Positions 1-8,207 of a stretch of 64,000 nt of DNA are shown here, in pieces. The translations under genes and the position numbers were made by a program. Below the pieces are notes generated by a model. It was not told the DNA's origin, searched no databases, and worked only from the letters and a program-made list of their open reading frames with translations. This DNA comes from Bacillus cereus G9842 (lineage in GTDB: Bacteria > Bacillota > Bacilli > Bacillales > Bacillaceae_G), in NCBI RefSeq assembly GCF_000021305.1, contig NC_011772.1, forward strand, positions 2,642,001 through 2,706,000, read 5' to 3'. How positions within the stretch are numbered: the stretch's first letter is position 1; each line of letters starts with the position of its first letter.

Positions 1-787
1 TACCAAATGAACGAGAAATACCTAAATCATCTTTTCCTGTTCCAGTTAATGATGTAAGACTGCTTTGTTTACTTTTCTTTAAAGCTCCAACTAGTTTGTC
101 ACTAGCTTTTAAGTTAGATTCTTGTACCATATTTTTTAACATATCACCATTTTGTGCATTTACTAAATAAGTACCAGAAACATAGTTTGGTGTTGCAGCT
201 TCAAAGGTAACTTGGTATGCATTTTTAGCTTGTCCATTATTTTCATCAACAAAAATAACCTCTTTAACTTCTGGCTCAGTAATAAACTTGATATCGTTCC
301 CGTACTTCGTATAAATAAATTGTTTTGCTTCATCTTTTGACAGATTAATAGGTTTTTTCAATTCTTCTTGTTTTAGATTTTGCGCGCTATCACCTGAAAC
401 ACTTTTAATAACACCATTATTATCTACGTGTGCAGTTAATTGATGACCATATACTTCTTTTCCTTCGTATGTTTGCTGCATACGTACAAGTGTAGTTCCA
501 TCATACGAACCACGTTTTTGAAGGACTTTATAATCTACTCCTGCTTCTCCATTGACTTGTTTTTGGGAGAGAGCTTGCTCTGTTTTCTCCTTAAGTGCAT
601 CCTTTACTACATTTTCTGGTGCCTTTTGTGACGGTTGTGTAAGTTCACCCGAACGGAACGATTCCTCCTGAATTTGAACTTGTAACTGATCTGTTTCCTC
701 TGCATGACCTACCCCATATGGTGCCACAGCTGTTAAAGCTAATCCTGTTGTTAATGCTACCTTAGTTAATGTCTTTGTGTTTTTCAT
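1..787 (-). CDS. M4 family neutral protease (bacillolysin), N-terminal part, cut by window edge
   Basis: Secreted zinc metalloprotease precursor of the thermolysin family, seen only as its first 262 codons. Residues 1-28 form a signal peptide (MKNTKTLTKVALTTGLALTA followed by an Ala-rich end). The rest is a typical FTP/PepSY propeptide (DYKVLQKRGSYDGTTLVRMQ, then PINLSKDEAKQFI and ATPNYVSGTYLVNAQNGDML). The mature-domain start (LTGTGKDDLGISRSFG) reaches the edge, so the HExxH zinc site is outside the window. ATG at 787 has a GAGGTGA ribosome site. A PlcR-type box lies about 100 bp upstream, which suggests quorum-controlled expression. The family call is strong; which of the several B. cereus neutral proteases this is remains open. 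Confidence 0.88.
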   Translation of the reverse strand, partial: MKNTKTLTKVALTTGLALTAVAPYGVGHAEETDQLQVQIQEESFRSGELTQPSQKAPENVVKDALKEKTEQALSQKQVNGEAGVDYKVLQKRGSYDGTTLVRMQQTYEGKEVYGHQLTAHVDNNGVIKSVSGDSAQNLKQEELKKPINLSKDEAKQFIYTKYGNDIKFITEPEVKEVIFVDENNGQAKNAYQVTFEAATPNYVSGTYLVNAQNGDMLKNMVQESNLKASDKLVGALKKSKQSSLTSLTGTGKDDLGISRSFG

Positions 788-884
788 TATTTCACCTCGT
801 ATAATTTTTGAAATAGAAAGCTTGTACAAAGTATACTGTCTATTTCTGTCGGAAAAAAGAGAAAATACACAATTTATGTAACAT

Positions 885-900
885 TATGCAAAATTACATA
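885..900. promoter_or_regulatory. PlcR box
   Basis: TATGCAAAATTACATA matches the published PlcR consensus TATGNAN4TNCATA at every fixed position. It lies 98 bp upstream of the start of the M4 protease, a normal distance for PlcR targets. It is nested in a longer inverted repeat, AATTTATGTAA / TTACATAAATT. PlcR control of the protease is an inference; PlcR itself is not encoded in this window. Confidence 0.8.
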
Positions 901-1046
901 AATTGTGGTCAATATTATAAATAATGAACGGAACACATATGAACATTAATTTGAATAAAAAAGAGTCCTTTTAGGCGCTCATCCAATTGGTTAATTATCT
1001 ATATTCATTCTAATAAAAGTGCACTTACATCTAAATAACAACATAA

Positions 1047-1079
1047 AAACCCACTCTTTACTATTGTAAGAGTGGGTTT
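1047..1079 (-). terminator. Rho-independent terminator of the 5'-nucleotidase gene
   Basis: Twelve-base stem AAACCCACTCTT / AAGAGTGGGTTT followed, on the minus strand, by a short T-rich tail. It sits about 40 bp past the stop of the minus-strand gene at 1121. The 788-1120 stretch otherwise holds only the PlcR box and the protease promoter region. Confidence 0.75.
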
Positions 1080-1120
1080 AATGCTATTAAAATAACAATT
1101 ACTATAAGAAACCTTATAAT

Positions 1121-3073
1121 TTATATTTTTTTAGTAATCCTACTAAGTTTTTTGTAAAATTCACCTTTCGTTTTTATATGCTTAAACTGATTTGGATTAA
1201 TATTTGCTTTTTGTGAGAGTGCTACAATCTCTTCTTTTGTAATTGAATCTTTCGTATTTATAGATGCTATATTTGTGTATTTTCCGTCTTCTGTTTTTGG
1301 AATTTCTAAAATCCCTTTATTCACAAGATCAACTACAGCCTTATGCTCTGAAGAATGTAAATCTACACCAGTAATTTTCCAATTACGCATAACTTTTGGT
1401 GTGTATACACCGTTCTTTACCTCTTTTAAATATGTAATAGCAAGGTTACGAATGGTTCCACCTGTTTCTCCAAATGCATTCTCTTGTTTAGATGACCAAA
1501 TTTGTTCAAACTTACGCCCCTCTAAAGCTCCTCCTTTTGCCTGAAGAGCCTCCATTCTATATGCATTCATTCCCAGCGTCATAACATCGCTCATTTTGAT
1601 TGGTTTGTTTGTACGAATAGAGCGTAAATTTGTAATTCTACTTCCGTATGGTTTTGTTAAGTCAATTTCGTATTTTACGCCTCCAAAGAAATCGTTCGTA
1701 CTGTATTTAGATGCACGGCGGGTTTTATCAAAGCTAACGGTTACATCTCCGGCACGAGATGAGTTAAAATATCCTGCTGCCCATTCCATATAGTCTTTTA
1801 AATCTTTTCCAGAAATCTTATATACTGTAATTTCTCCCAAGGCATATTGGTAATTATACGCAATATCTTTTTTCTTAATAGGACCTGTATCCAAACGGGC
1901 ATAATCATTATCAATTTGATGGGCTACTACATCTGCTTTACTGTAGTAGAGCATGACTTCATGAAAGAAATCTGATAAAGGTGTTTCTTGAATCTGAACA
2001 CTTGGGATACCCTTTATTTCATTTTCAGGAACAAGATTTCTACCCTTTAATTGAGCGACTACAACATTTGCATCTCTTCTCGCATATTCGTGAAAAGGTG
2101 TTAGTGTTTCTTCAAGTGTAGGATCAGATATTATCGTTGTTCCATCAGCATTTTTTACAGGTATAGCGGTAGCAGTTTTATCTTTTAAAACCAACTTCCC
2201 ATCTTGCTTTGTAAAAGTAAGGTCAATACGTGAAATATGTGTTCCATATTTATCTGGCTCTGTAATAATTACGCCATTTACAACTTCTTTTTTTACAAGT
2301 TTATGCATGTGAGCCGCAAAAATAGCGCTTAGTTCCGGACAAGCATTTGCAATATCTTGAACACCAGTACCAGGGATACCATTCTCATTTTCTAATCCCA
2401 TATGCATAACTCCTACCATTACATCTACTTTACCTTCTAATTCCTTAATTGCCTTTTTCGTCTCTTCTACCGGATTTTTCACCACTAAACCATTTAAGTG
2501 ATCTGTCCCTTTTTCAAAATCACTAATCATTGGTGTATTCATACCAATAATCCCAACTTTAATTCCACCTTTTTCTACAATTGTATATGCAGGAAGAAAG
2601 CGCTCTCCATTTTCCTTATAAATATTTCCTGCTAACGTTTTTCCCTTATATTGCTCACTAACTTTTTTCAATGTATCTAATCCAAAGTTGAATTCATGAT
2701 TTCCAAATGCCCAGGCGTCATATCCCATTGTATTCATCGCTACCATCATTGGCGATTGTGGCTTATCGTTGAATAATTCTACTGAGTTTCCTTGAATTGT
2801 ATCCCCGGCATCTACTAATATGGTATTTTGATTTTCTTGACGGACCTTCTTTATAACCGTATAAAGCTGCGTCAAACTTCCACTCATATTTGCTCCATCA
2901 AGCGCATAATCCCAAGGCATAAATCTGCCATGAATATCTGCAGTACCTAACAATGTAATATTAACTTCAGATTCCTCAGCCTTAGAGATAGGTGGTTTGA
3001 CTATTACTGCTGTTCCGAGCAGTAATAGAATTACAAAGTAACATACATAGTTCTTCCATTTCATTTTTTGCAT
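1121..3073 (-). CDS. Bifunctional 2',3'-cyclic-nucleotide phosphodiesterase / 5'-nucleotidase, secreted
   Basis: A 650-residue extracytoplasmic enzyme that dephosphorylates nucleotides outside the membrane. After an N-terminal hydrophobic export segment (about residues 9-27) comes a calcineurin-type metallophosphatase domain with TADIHGR, DAGDTIQGN, GNHEFNFG, GVMHMG and AAHMHK metal motifs. A 5'-nucleotidase C-terminal domain follows (about 340-560). I chose ATG 3073 because an AAGGGGAG site lies just upstream and the signal peptide begins there; the reading frame stays open further upstream to 3307, but that part looks non-coding. The short tail (after about residue 575) has no LPxTG motif that I can see. 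It could be annotated as YfkN-like or CpdB-like. Confidence 0.87.
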   Translation of the reverse strand: MQKMKWKNYVCYFVILLLLGTAVIVKPPISKAEESEVNITLLGTADIHGRFMPWDYALDGANMSGSLTQLYTVIKKVRQENQNTILVDAGDTIQGNSVELFNDKPQSPMMVAMNTMGYDAWAFGNHEFNFGLDTLKKVSEQYKGKTLAGNIYKENGERFLPAYTIVEKGGIKVGIIGMNTPMISDFEKGTDHLNGLVVKNPVEETKKAIKELEGKVDVMVGVMHMGLENENGIPGTGVQDIANACPELSAIFAAHMHKLVKKEVVNGVIITEPDKYGTHISRIDLTFTKQDGKLVLKDKTATAIPVKNADGTTIISDPTLEETLTPFHEYARRDANVVVAQLKGRNLVPENEIKGIPSVQIQETPLSDFFHEVMLYYSKADVVAHQIDNDYARLDTGPIKKKDIAYNYQYALGEITVYKISGKDLKDYMEWAAGYFNSSRAGDVTVSFDKTRRASKYSTNDFFGGVKYEIDLTKPYGSRITNLRSIRTNKPIKMSDVMTLGMNAYRMEALQAKGGALEGRKFEQIWSSKQENAFGETGGTIRNLAITYLKEVKNGVYTPKVMRNWKITGVDLHSSEHKAVVDLVNKGILEIPKTEDGKYTNIASINTKDSITKEEIVALSQKANINPNQFKHIKTKGEFYKKLSRITKKI

Positions 3074-3420
3074 AATAATAATATTTCTCCCCTTTTTGTA
3101 CTTTCGTAAAGTTGTTTGAACTTTAAAAATGTAACTTATTATTCGGGAAACTTCAACTACAAAAGATAATTTTGAAGGTGGTTCTGTTGCAAAAATAAAG
3201 AGAATAAATTGCATACATCCCCTAACAGAATTGTATTTTATCGTTTCCTGACAGAATACCCCTTCCTTAAGGGTGTGAAGTGTACTTTCAAAATAAGGAT
3301 ATATCATTCATTATCATTTCAATTTATTAAAACGTGCATATACAATATGTTATGATGATTAATTTTTTGAATTTCGTTGCTGATTTATTTCCTTCTAAAT
3401 AAAAACACTTTCAAAAAAAA
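3074..3420. other. Intergenic region upstream of the 5'-nucleotidase
   Basis: No convincing gene is seen. The minus frame that continues the 5'-nucleotidase is open to 3307 but lacks a ribosome site and coding-like composition. I found no PlcR box or strong promoter here. Confidence 0.5.
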
Positions 3421-3450
3421 TAACCCCGCTCTTCATTTAAGACGGGGTTA
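3421..3450 (-). terminator. Rho-independent terminator
   Basis: Stem TAACCCCG / CGGGGTTA. On the minus strand it is followed by a run of eight T, so it probably ends transcripts of the DinB-like gene at 3601 and the small frame at 3492. Confidence 0.75.
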
Positions 3451-3491
3451 TACTTATACAGAAAATCGGATAGTTTTATATTTTCTTAAGC

Positions 3492-3611
3492 TTATTGGTT
3501 ACTTTCAACTAATTTCATTCTATTTTTGTTTTCTTCTGAATCAATATGAATCAATCGTTTCCCCTGTTTATAATACGCATCAATAAACAGGGAATGATTT
3601 TTACTTTTCAA
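3492..3611 (-). CDS. Possible 39-residue small ORF or gene fragment
   Basis: A minus-strand frame starting at TTG 3611 overlaps the last codons of the DinB-like gene and stops at 3492. Its product contains YYKQGKRLIHIDSEENKNR, a charged protein-like composition rather than AT noise, and it lies upstream of the terminator at 3421. There is no clear ribosome site. It could be a translationally coupled small protein, the remnant of a longer gene, or chance. Not recognised. Confidence 0.3.
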   Translation of the reverse strand: MKSKNHSLFIDAYYKQGKRLIHIDSEENKNRMKLVESNQ

Positions 3612-4116
3612 TTTCACAAAGCAATTTTATCTCTTTGATTTGTTCTATATGACGCTGTTCATGCAAATAGATTAATTCTATCCACTGATCAAGAAATAAT
3701 TCTCCAAGAGCTGGATGCATCACTGATTTTTTTACTAATTTAGATTCATCTTCTATTGTACTCAGAAAACGCATCAATTCTTTTCTTGATTCGTTTAGCA
3801 TATTGAGCATTTGCTCCACTTCAAATGGTTCTATACTTGGTTCAATCATTTCTGGAGCTATAAACTTTTTCGTTCTATCTAATAAAATAGTGTGAATTTC
3901 TTTACGCTCATTTTGGGTACTATCTAACTTTTTTAACCCTGAGGAAATAACTGTTATCACTCTTTCATCTAATAAAACTAAATGATGACAAACTTGTGCA
4001 ATACTCCATTTATCCTTATCTGGTTTCCTATTAAATTGAGCATCACTCAACAAATTAATTTCCTCAACTAATTGATATCTCGTTTCATAAAACTTGTTAT
4101 TTACAAATGTATCCAT
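3601..4116 (-). CDS. DinB family protein
   Basis: A 171-residue four-helix-bundle protein of the DinB/YfiT-like superfamily. The family motifs are visible: KDKWSIAQVCHHLVLLDERV near residue 33 and HEQRHIEQI near the C-terminus, whose histidines usually bind a divalent metal. Family members include thiol-dependent (bacillithiol) S-transferases, but a specific reaction cannot be read here. ATG 4116 follows an AAAGGAGAA site. It is probably co-terminated with the short frame downstream; a second, unrelated DinB protein lies at 37818. Confidence 0.78.
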   Translation of the reverse strand: MDTFVNNKFYETRYQLVEEINLLSDAQFNRKPDKDKWSIAQVCHHLVLLDERVITVISSGLKKLDSTQNERKEIHTILLDRTKKFIAPEMIEPSIEPFEVEQMLNMLNESRKELMRFLSTIEDESKLVKKSVMHPALGELFLDQWIELIYLHEQRHIEQIKEIKLLCEIEK

Positions 4117-4210
4117 GTGGATTCTCCTTTCATTGCAACCTACATACTTAAATTCCTACGCTAGAAATATTATCTTCGAAAAAAGATTTTCTTTCACTAC
4201 TATTCCAATT

Positions 4211-4681
4211 TCATTTTAAAGCCACAAATAAATCAACCTTTAACTTTCCTTCTAAATCCTCAGGAACATTATTTAAGCAAAACTCTAAATTATCTCTATC
4301 ATAATCTGCATCATACTCACTATTTGGTAGCCACTCTGCATACATGTATTGATACGCTTCACTTAATTTATGAGGTTCACCATAGAACTGGTATAGACCA
4401 TATGTACCTCCATCTAATCTTTTAAATTGCACATCATGATACTTTTCTTTATCGAAGTTTTCAGGAATCGTAACACATGCATCATGCCGGCACTTATGAC
4501 TTGCAACGAGTTCAGGATTATCTAATGATATTCCGATAAATGATTGCTCTGGTGGATAAAGGTTATTTTCAATTGACCAGTTCAGTAACTTTCCCCAGTG
4601 ATTTTGCGGTTCAAAGTAGCTACCAGTTCGTCTTATATACGCTACTTCTAATGGTGGTAATTTTTTTATAACAACTTTCAT
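4211..4681 (-). CDS. GyrI-like / AraC effector-binding domain protein
   Basis: A 156-residue stand-alone GyrI-like small-molecule-binding domain (SbmC/GyrI superfamily). The N-terminus MKVVIKKLPPLEVAYIRRTG and the middle FIGISLDNPELV...CRHDACVTIP match the pattern of bacterial effector-binding domains, and the tail ends in LKVDLFVALK. It has no helix-turn-helix, so it is not itself a regulator. Such proteins bind hydrophobic or cationic ligands or act as gyrase inhibitors; the ligand here is unknown. Start ATG 4681 has an AGGGGAGA site. Confidence 0.75.
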   Translation of the reverse strand: MKVVIKKLPPLEVAYIRRTGSYFEPQNHWGKLLNWSIENNLYPPEQSFIGISLDNPELVASHKCRHDACVTIPENFDKEKYHDVQFKRLDGGTYGLYQFYGEPHKLSEAYQYMYAEWLPNSEYDADYDRDNLEFCLNNVPEDLEGKLKVDLFVALK

Positions 4682-4770
4682 TTACATCTTCTCCCCTATA
4701 AATACGTACACTGTTTAATTAGCTTTTTTTAACATTTATTCCTTCTTAAATTAAAAGAATTCTCTAATCA

Positions 4771-4805
4771 TATAAAGTGAACCTTTAATCAGCGGGGGAT
4801 AAATT
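4771..4805 (+). repeat. bcr1-like repeat, minimal internally deleted copy
   Basis: About 35 bp that joins the element's left end (ATAAAGTGAACCTTTAATCAG) directly to its right end (GGGGGATAAA). ATAAA stands at both ends, as in the longer copies at 24800 and 53290. It lies between the GyrI-like and VOC genes and disrupts nothing. Confidence 0.6.
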
Positions 4806-4929
4806 TCAATTGTAATATAATTGATTACTACTACTAAAGTAGTATGTACTTTCATACTTTTATTTGATTTTACATTCTTTTTAAATCGATATATTAATTG
4901 TAAGGAAATAAAAAGGTGGAGGATTTTAA

Positions 4930-5397
4930 TTGATTAAAGGAATATACGAAGCACATTTACCAGTGAGTAATTTACAACAATCTATCGAATTTTATGAAAA
5001 ACTAGGATTGAAGTTAGCCTGGAGCGATGAGTCAACAGCATTCTTTTGGATTGAGGATGGGAAAAGTTGGCTAGGATTATGGGCGGGCTCTGAATACGAA
5101 ACAAAATATCATCCTTCTTTACGTCATATTGCATTTAGAGTTTCATATGAGGATTTAAAAGAATCATTACATTGGTTACACTCACTTCAAATTAAAACCG
5201 TTCCGTTTGGAAGTAATGAATCTATTGAACCCTTTGTCCGTCCACATCAAGGTAATGCATCTGTTTATTTTATTGATCCAGATGGTAATAGCTTAGAACT
5301 TATTTGTCATATTGTTGTACCTAATGCACTAAAACATATAACTAATAAATTATCATTTAAAGATTGGGAGACACTATTAGCTGACACATTTGAATGA
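4930..5397 (+). CDS. VOC (glyoxalase/bleomycin-resistance) family protein
   Basis: A 155-residue vicinal-oxygen-chelate fold protein with two beta-alpha-beta modules: EAHLPVSNLQQSIEFYEKLG at the start and HIAFRV...VYFIDPDGNSLELIC later. The metal-ligand positions His (EAHLPV), His (RHIAFRV) and Glu (SLELIC) appear present. The substrate cannot be told; this size fits small antibiotic-resistance or glyoxalase-like proteins. The start is TTG 4930 behind AAGGTGGAGG; no better ATG exists. It is transcribed alone. Confidence 0.78.
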   Translation: MIKGIYEAHLPVSNLQQSIEFYEKLGLKLAWSDESTAFFWIEDGKSWLGLWAGSEYETKYHPSLRHIAFRVSYEDLKESLHWLHSLQIKTVPFGSNESIEPFVRPHQGNASVYFIDPDGNSLELICHIVVPNALKHITNKLSFKDWETLLADTFE

Positions 5398-5751
5398 ATA
5401 TAAGCTATAAATCATAGTGGCTCGCCTTTATTTTTATAACATGTATAACAATCGTGAATAATAATGTCCTATCAATTTATCATTAAATAAATGTAAAAAA
5501 TGACCCTATTTATTCATTTTTCATGCGTATGTATGTACATTTGTGAATTTATTCGATATATTATGGGTATTGAATGATTACGAAAAGTGTATAGGTCGCT
5601 TATATAACACCTTATATTTTTATATCCGTGAAAACTACAAAGTGTATGAAAATCCATTTGTCAAATGAATTTAGTGCGGAAGGAGGTTTGTGGTTACTTC
5701 ATAGGGTATAATAATCAGTTTTTTACTGATAAAAATATAGGAGGCGACATA
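5398..5751. other. Intergenic region upstream of secY
   Basis: 354 bp without a convincing gene. A GGAAGGAGG sequence at about 5679 precedes only a four-codon GTG frame. A TATAAT at 5707-5712 and a small ATCAG/CTGAT hairpin at 5713-5729 lie just ahead of secY, but no well-spaced -35 is visible, so I do not call a promoter. Confidence 0.4.
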
Positions 5752-7056
5752 ATGTTTCGTACGATTTCAAATTTCATGAGAGTAGCTGAGATAAGAAGGA
5801 AAATCCTTTTTACACTAGCGATGTTAATCGTTTTTCGAATTGGCACGTTTATTCCAGTTCCTCATACTAACGCAGAGGTATTAAAAGTACAAGATCAAGC
5901 TAACGTTCTAGGTATGTTAAACGTATTTGGTGGAGGAGCACTGCAACACTTCTCAATCTTTGCTGTAGGTATTACACCATATATTACAGCTTCTATCATA
6001 GTACAATTACTTCAAATGGATGTTATACCTAAATTTTCGGAATGGGCAAAGCAAGGAGAAATGGGCCGTAAGAAATCAGCTCAATTCACTCGATACTTTA
6101 CAATCATTCTCGCATTCATACAGGCCATCGGAATGTCTTATGGCTTTAATAATATAGCTGGTGGACAATTAATAACAGATCAAAGCTGGACTACATACTT
6201 ATTTATTGCGACAGTTTTAACTGCAGGTACTGCATTTTTACTTTGGTTAGGCGAACAAATTACCGCTAACGGAGTTGGTAATGGTATTTCGATGATTATC
6301 TTCGCAGGTCTCGTTGCCGCGATTCCAAATGTTGCAAATCAAATTTATTTACAACAATTCCAAAATGCTGGCGATCAGCTATTCATGCACATAATAAAAA
6401 TTGTTTTAATTGGACTCGTAATTTTAGCGATAGTTGTTGGCGTTATTTACATTCAACAAGCTGTACGTAAAATACCGATACAATATGCAAAAGCTGTTTC
6501 AGGAAACAATCAATATCAAGGAGCAAAAAACACTCATTTACCTCTTAAAGTAAATAGTGCTGGTGTTATACCAGTTATCTTTGCTTCTGCATTTTTAATG
6601 ACGCCGCGTACAATTGCGCAGCTCTTCCCTGATTCAAGCATATCAAAATGGTTAGTTGCAAATCTTGATTTCGCACATCCAATTGGAATGACACTTTATG
6701 TCGGTCTTATCGTTGCTTTCACATACTTCTACGCATTTATTCAAGTAAATCCTGAACAAATGGCTGAGAATTTGAAAAAGCAAAATGGATATGTTCCTGG
6801 TATTCGTCCTGGTAAAGCAACTGAACAATATGTAACTAAAATTTTATACCGTTTAACATTTATCGGTGCAATTTTCTTAGGTGCAATTTCTATATTACCG
6901 CTCGTATTCACGAAAATTGCTACGTTACCACCTTCTGCCCAAATTGGTGGTACAAGCTTACTTATCATTGTCGGTGTAGCACTAGAAACTATGAAGACGT
7001 TAGAAAGCCAGCTTGTAAAACGTCATTATAAAGGTTTTATTAAAAAAGTGAATTAA
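5752..7056 (+). CDS. secY: Preprotein translocase subunit SecY (isolated, probably second copy)
   Basis: The central channel protein of the Sec translocase: 434 residues, ten predicted membrane helices. Hallmarks are RRKILFTLAMLIVFRIGTFI, the plug region with NVFGGGALQHFSIFAVGITPYI, WLGEQITANGVGNGIS and the C-terminal PSAQIGGTSLLIIVGVALE. ATG 5752 has a perfect AGGAGG site; the frame is open upstream to 5665 without a good start. The usual secY lies in the ribosomal-protein spc operon, but here it stands alone without secE, adk or map, so this is most likely the additional SecY known in the B. cereus group. No accessory SecA or glycosylation genes are nearby. Confidence 0.9.
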   Translation: MFRTISNFMRVAEIRRKILFTLAMLIVFRIGTFIPVPHTNAEVLKVQDQANVLGMLNVFGGGALQHFSIFAVGITPYITASIIVQLLQMDVIPKFSEWAKQGEMGRKKSAQFTRYFTIILAFIQAIGMSYGFNNIAGGQLITDQSWTTYLFIATVLTAGTAFLLWLGEQITANGVGNGISMIIFAGLVAAIPNVANQIYLQQFQNAGDQLFMHIIKIVLIGLVILAIVVGVIYIQQAVRKIPIQYAKAVSGNNQYQGAKNTHLPLKVNSAGVIPVIFASAFLMTPRTIAQLFPDSSISKWLVANLDFAHPIGMTLYVGLIVAFTYFYAFIQVNPEQMAENLKKQNGYVPGIRPGKATEQYVTKILYRLTFIGAIFLGAISILPLVFTKIATLPPSAQIGGTSLLIIVGVALETMKTLESQLVKRHYKGFIKKVN

Positions 7057-7060
7057 TTAT

Positions 7061-7098
7061 AAAAAACACAGTTGGAAAAATAACCAACTGTGTTTTTT
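7061..7098. terminator. Bidirectional terminator between secY and the DMT transporter gene
   Basis: Perfect stem AAAAAACACAGTTGG / CCAACTGTGTTTTTT with A/T runs on both sides, placed between convergent genes. Confidence 0.85.
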
Positions 7099-7141
7099 AT
7101 TGTATCAGTCCTGTAATATACAGGGCTGTTGCTTTATTAAA

Positions 7142-8059
7142 CTACATCTCCTTCTCTAATAACCGCCCTTTTTTGAAATAAGTCCGTAGTGTAGAACGAT
7201 TGGCTAAAAATACACCAATCAATATAAAACAAGCCCCCATTCCCATTATAGGATTTAAAGGTTCTCCTAAAATGATATATCCCACAATTATTGCAATTAA
7301 TGGTGATACATATAACCACGTCGATGGAAATACTGGATTTGTTTTTGATAAGAGCCAGTAATATAGTCCGTGTCCACCGATCGATCCGATAAATATGAGA
7401 TATAAAATAGGCCATTGTACACTCCATGAAGTTAATACAGTTACATTTGGTTGTTCTACAATAATAGATGCGATTAGTAGTAAAATCCCTCCATAAAACA
7501 TTTGAATACCGTTAATAAGAAATGGTGATACATTTGATAAATCTGAAAGTATTTCTTTCGAACGAATAGAGCCTATTCCGTAAAATAACTCTCCTATAAC
7601 TAAAACAATACAAGCAATACTCCATATGAAACTTACTTGTTGATGCATTCCTGGTAAAGAAACAAATATAACACCTATTAGTGCGATAACTAAAGCAACG
7701 AGTTGCTCCTTTTGTAATTTCTCCCTATTCCTCTTTGCTTGTATTAATAAAATCATCATTGGTCCCGTAGCAGAAAGAACAGCAGCTAATCCCGAAGAAA
7801 TATATTGTTCTGACCAATATAAACTTGCGAATGTCATAAATGTTAAACAAAATCCAGCATACATAATACGTTTTGAAAATATATGTGGCATAATTTCTTT
7901 TCGCTTTAATTTAAAAATAATCATAAGGATTATGCCCGCTAAAAAGAATCGAATTCCTGCTGAAAACAACGGTGGCGCCCCTGCTTCAATTCCAATTTTT
8001 ATTGTTAAAAATGTTGTCCCGAAAATAATACATACTAAAATGTAATTAAAAATGACCAT
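7142..8059 (-). CDS. EamA/DMT family transporter
   Basis: A 305-residue drug/metabolite transporter with about ten membrane helices in two EamA repeats; the conserved FGTTFLTIKIG near residue 13 and the second-repeat end WLYVSPLIAIIVGYIILGEPLNP are visible. It probably exports a small metabolite or amino acid. ATG 8059 has an AAGGAGGAAG site. The gene is divergent from a MocR-type regulator across 148 bp carrying a direct repeat, so that regulator probably controls it. The substrate is unknown. Confidence 0.85.
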   Translation of the reverse strand: MVIFNYILVCIIFGTTFLTIKIGIEAGAPPLFSAGIRFFLAGIILMIIFKLKRKEIMPHIFSKRIMYAGFCLTFMTFASLYWSEQYISSGLAAVLSATGPMMILLIQAKRNREKLQKEQLVALVIALIGVIFVSLPGMHQQVSFIWSIACIVLVIGELFYGIGSIRSKEILSDLSNVSPFLINGIQMFYGGILLLIASIIVEQPNVTVLTSWSVQWPILYLIFIGSIGGHGLYYWLLSKTNPVFPSTWLYVSPLIAIIVGYIILGEPLNPIMGMGACFILIGVFLANRSTLRTYFKKGRLLEKEM

Positions 8060-8106
8060 TTTTCTTCCTCCTTTTTACTCTTAAAATGAGTATAGAGGGT
8101 ATGGTG

Positions 8107-8135
8107 TATAACAGTGTATCAATACATATAACAGT
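8107..8135. promoter_or_regulatory. Candidate MocR operator: 9-bp direct repeat
   Basis: TATAACAGT occurs at 8107-8115 and again at 8127-8135, exactly 20 bp (two helical turns) apart on the same face, in the gap between the divergent transporter and MocR genes. MocR/GabR/PdxR-type regulators are known to bind direct repeats. Binding here is inferred. Confidence 0.55.
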
Positions 8136-8207
8136 TACTTCAAGTTGTAGTTGATTCCCTATATATTTTTCGCTTTAATTAAATTAAAAAGAAAAATAGG
8201 TGAAACT

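Noticed and set aside
3074..3307. 78-codon N-terminal extension of the 5'-nucleotidase frame
   Set aside because: No ribosome site, and a good signal peptide with AAGGGGAG starts at 3073.
5640..5751. Leader or riboswitch upstream of secY
   Set aside because: Only a four-codon frame and a weak 5-bp hairpin are present; no known riboswitch features.
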